Source: Erythrobacter sp. JK5 (GTDB taxonomy: Bacteria > Pseudomonadota > Alphaproteobacteria > Sphingomonadales > Sphingomonadaceae). Taken from it: a stretch of DNA of 64,000 bases. Each line of letters begins with the position of its first letter. Position 1 is the first letter of the stretch. A model generated the notes under the pieces. That model saw nothing but the letters and a program-made list of their open reading frames with translations. It was not told the DNA's origin and searched no databases. Shown here piece by piece: positions 61,736 through 64,000 of the stretch. The stretch is from positions 1-64,000 of the forward strand of contig NZ_CP073577.1 in NCBI RefSeq assembly GCF_018205975.1. Direction: 5' to 3'. The position numbers and the translations under genes are program-made.

Positions 61736-62823
61736 CAGTCAAACACCACCACGCTGCGCGCCGAATGTCCCTCGCGCATCTTGTCGAAACCGGCGTTTAC
61801 GTCCTCAAGGCCGATCCGCTCGGCGATGATCGTGTCGAGATCGAGCAGCCCGCGCAGGTAAAAATCGACAAGGCGCGGCAGATCGACCGGGAAATGGTTC
61901 ATCCCCATGATCGCGCCCATCAGCTTCTTCCCACTGAGCAGGTCCATAGCGCCCAGACCAACCTTGCAATCCAGCGGCATCATCCCGAGGATCACCGCCG
62001 TGCCTCCGCGCCGCAACGAAGCGACCGCAAGATCGGCGGAGGCCTGGCGCCCGACCGCTTCGATCGCCCAATCAACCCCGCCGTCCGAAAGGGCGAAGAT
62101 CTGCTTGATCACATCGTCTGCCAGCGCATCGACGGTGTGCGTCGCACCGAGTGTTTCAGCCAGCGCACGCTTTTCCGGCAGCGGATCGGCGGCGATCACC
62201 TTGCCCGCGCCGGCAATCTTGGCGGCGTTGATCGTCGCGAGGCCAACGCCTCCGCAGCCGACCACGAGCACCGTTTCGCCCGGCGTCACCTTGCAGGCAT
62301 TGAAGATCGTGCCGGCACCGGTCGTCACCGCGCAGCCGATAACGGCCGCCCGGTCGAGCGGCATGTCCTTGTCGATCGCGACGCAGGCGTTTTCGTGGAT
62401 CAGCATCTGTTCGGAAAGCGCCGAGAGGTTGAGCATCTGATTCACCGGTTCCCCGCCCGCACGCGTAATGCGCGGGGGATCGTCCTTGCCGCGCCGCGTC
62501 GCTCCGCCAAGGCACAGCGCCATCCGGCCGGTGACGCAGAATTCGCACTGGCCGCAAAAGGCGCTCAGGCACGTGACGACATGGTCGCCCGGCTTGACTG
62601 TCCGCACTTCCGAACCCACCGCACGCACCACGCCTGCCGCCTCGTGCCCCGGAATGCAGGGCAGGGGATGCGGATAGGCGCCGTCGATGAAGTGCAGGTC
62701 CGAATGGCACAGCCCGCAGGCCTTGGTATCGATCAAGACCTCATGCGGGGCCGGATCGGAATACTCGACGTCTCCGATCACGAGCCCTTGGCCCGGGGTC
62801 TCCAGGATTGCCGCTTTCGCCAT
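61735..62823 (-). CDS. Zinc-dependent alcohol dehydrogenase
   Basis: 362 residues of the medium-chain dehydrogenase/reductase family. Catalytic zinc ligands are in GLCHSDLHFIDG and PGHEAAGVV; the structural zinc set is CLSAFCGQCEFCVTGRMALC (C-x5-C-x2-C-x7-C with spacing slightly altered); NAD binds at VVGCGGVGLATI and AADPLPEKR. It oxidises an alcohol to an aldehyde or ketone. It lies between the ACAD and kinase genes with tight spacing (27 bases and one-base overlap), so all three likely act on one substrate chain. Confidence 0.92.
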   Translation of the reverse strand: MAKAAILETPGQGLVIGDVEYSDPAPHEVLIDTKACGLCHSDLHFIDGAYPHPLPCIPGHEAAGVVRAVGSEVRTVKPGDHVVTCLSAFCGQCEFCVTGRMALCLGGATRRGKDDPPRITRAGGEPVNQMLNLSALSEQMLIHENACVAIDKDMPLDRAAVIGCAVTTGAGTIFNACKVTPGETVLVVGCGGVGLATINAAKIAGAGKVIAADPLPEKRALAETLGATHTVDALADDVIKQIFALSDGGVDWAIEAVGRQASADLAVASLRRGGTAVILGMMPLDCKVGLGAMDLLSGKKLMGAIMGMNHFPVDLPRLVDFYLRGLLDLDTIIAERIGLEDVNAGFDKMREGHSARSVVVFD

Positions 62824-62849
62824 GTTTGGCCTCTCCCCCTGGTGTGCGC

Positions 62850-64000
62850 CTAGCGCGCGACGCCCATGTCGCCCGAACTGAACGCGCCGCCATCGTTGGC
62901 CGCGCGACCGGCACCGCCACGCAGGGCGTTGGCGGTCGGGCCTTCTTCGGGCACATGCTTGCCGAACTCCATCCGCGCGATCGAGCGGGCGTGGACTTCG
63001 TCGGGGCCATCGGCGAGCCGCAGCGTGCGCTGATGGGCATAGGCCGAAGCGAGGCCGTAATCCTCCGACACGCCGCCGCCGCCATGCGCCTGGATCGCAT
63101 CGTCGATGATCCGCAGCGCCATGTTGGGCGCCTGCACCTTGATCATCGCGATTTCCTGCTTGGCAGACTTGTTGCCGACCTTGTCCATCATGTCGGCCGC
63201 CTTGAGGCAAAGCAGGCGGGTCATGTCGATATCGATGCGGGCGCGCGCGACGCGCTCTTCCCAGACCGAATGCTTGTAGATCGGCTTGCCGAACGCCTCG
63301 CGCTCCTGCAGGCGGCGGCACATCTTGGCGAGCGCCTCTTCGGCGACGCCGATGGTACGCATGCAGTGGTGGATGCGGCCCGGGCCGAGGCGGCCCTGCG
63401 CGATCTCGAAGCCGCGTCCTTCGCCAAGCAGCATGTTGGTGACGGGGACGCGCACGTCCTTCATCTCGACCTCCATATGGCCGTGCGGCGCGTCGTCGTA
63501 TCCGAACACGGGCAGGTGACGGATGATGTTCACACCCGGCGTTTCGATCGGCATCAGCACCATCGATTGCTGCGCGTGGCGCTTGGCTTCGAAATCGGTC
63601 TTGCCCATCACGATCGCGACCTTGCAGCGCGGATCGCCGAGGCCCGAAGACCACCACTTGCGCCCGTTGATGACGTATTCGTCGCCATCGCGCTCGATCC
63701 GGGTCTCGATATTGGTCGCGTCGGACGAGGCGGTGTAGGGCTCGGTCATCAGGAAGGCGCTGCGGATCTCGCCGTTCATCAGCGGTTTGAGCCATTCTTC
63801 CTTCTGTTCGCGCGTGCCGTAGCGGTGAAACACTTCCATGTTGCCGGTGTCCGGAGCGGAGCAGTTGAACACCTCGCTGGCCCAGCCGATCCGGCCCATT
63901 TCCTCGGCACACAGCGCGTATTCGAGGTTGGTCAGGCCCGGCCCGTCGAATTCGAACGTGTCGTCGACATGGTGGTGGCTGTCATTGCGCGGCGGCATGA
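62850..64000 (-). CDS. Acyl-CoA dehydrogenase, ACAD10/11-like (5' end outside window)
   Basis: At least 383 residues. [78 protein letters not shown] and [12 protein letters not shown] match FAD-dependent acyl-CoA dehydrogenases of the ACAD10/11 group, whose members normally have about 410 residues. The ATG at 63998 falls within the conserved N-terminal region, so the true start is beyond the window. The C-terminus is Gly/Ala-rich ([16 protein letters not shown]). First visible gene of the ACAD, alcohol dehydrogenase and kinase operon. Confidence 0.92.
   Translation of the reverse strand, partial: MPPRNDSHHHVDDTFEFDGPGLTNLEYALCAEEMGRIGWASEVFNCSAPDTGNMEVFHRYGTREQKEEWLKPLMNGEIRSAFLMTEPYTASSDATNIETRIERDGDEYVINGRKWWSSGLGDPRCKVAIVMGKTDFEAKRHAQQSMVLMPIETPGVNIIRHLPVFGYDDAPHGHMEVEMKDVRVPVTNMLLGEGRGFEIAQGRLGPGRIHHCMRTIGVAEEALAKMCRRLQEREAFGKPIYKHSVWEERVARARIDIDMTRLLCLKAADMMDKVGNKSAKQEIAMIKVQAPNMALRIIDDAIQAHGGGGVSEDYGLASAYAHQRTLRLADGPDEVHARSIARMEFGKHVPEEGPTANALRGGAGRAANDGGAFSSGDMGVAR

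Overview
The window is GC-rich alphaproteobacterial chromosome. Gene content points to an aerobic, yellow-pigmented member of the Sphingomonadales, most likely Erythrobacteraceae: a crtY-crtI-crtB carotenoid operon, a short LOV histidine kinase of the type described from Erythrobacter litoralis, a propionyl/acyl-CoA carboxylase pair, many lipoproteins and outer-membrane proteins, and the DUF2585, DUF2945 and DUF3008 families. No rRNA, tRNA, insertion sequence, CRISPR array or replication origin was seen.

Layout. 1-5.4 kb: end of a DUF1772 protein, an SDR, a GDT1-like membrane protein, 6-phosphogluconolactonase, a Nudix hydrolase, DNA polymerase IV and a Bcr/CflA-type exporter. 5.5-9.6 kb: acyl-CoA carboxylase beta and alpha subunits plus a secreted NTF2-like protein, with two palindromic intergenic repeats nearby. 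9.7-14.1 kb: carotenoid operon crtY-crtI-LOG-crtB, with mostly 4-base start/stop overlaps. 14.2-20.3 kb: DUF2585, MipA/OmpV, a secreted S9 peptidase, a frameshifted amidohydrolase and a PqqB-like metallo-hydrolase.

20.3-36.3 kb is the most unusual part. Five trimeric-autotransporter (YadA/Hia-like) adhesin genes lie on the same strand. They are interrupted by a divergently transcribed FG-GAP lipoprotein and by a regulator that fuses a SARP/BTAD-like DNA-binding region to an alpha/beta-hydrolase domain. The five adhesins share an N-terminal two-cysteine module, head repeats with recurring Asp-rich inserts and a very conserved neck, but carry different membrane anchors in mosaic combinations. 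Several have inverted repeats covering or touching the ribosome-binding site.

36.6-41.2 kb: two secreted or unassigned proteins, then a TPP riboswitch controlling thiC, and a RidA-like protein. 41.2-44.1 kb is a lower-GC accessory stretch with an orphan adenine methyltransferase, a winged-helix protein, an unknown protein, a palindromic operator and a gene broken in a (CG)n tract. 44.5-57 kb: ribosome hibernation factor, a photolyase-like flavoprotein with unusual domain order, fasciclin and other lipoproteins, a LOV histidine kinase (frameshifted) with a single-domain response regulator, S41 peptidase, PEBP, SWIB, a cupin/DoxX/DUF3253 operon, an M19 dipeptidase and small stress-type proteins including a 51-residue membrane protein. 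57-64 kb: dapD, a lipidated subtilisin autotransporter, and a kinase/alcohol dehydrogenase/acyl-CoA dehydrogenase operon that runs off the window.

Three genes are disrupted by small indels in simple repeats: two need one extra G in a GGGG run and one has an extra CG unit. This pattern makes sequencing error a real alternative to pseudogenisation. All function calls come from reading protein motifs by eye; no database search was run.
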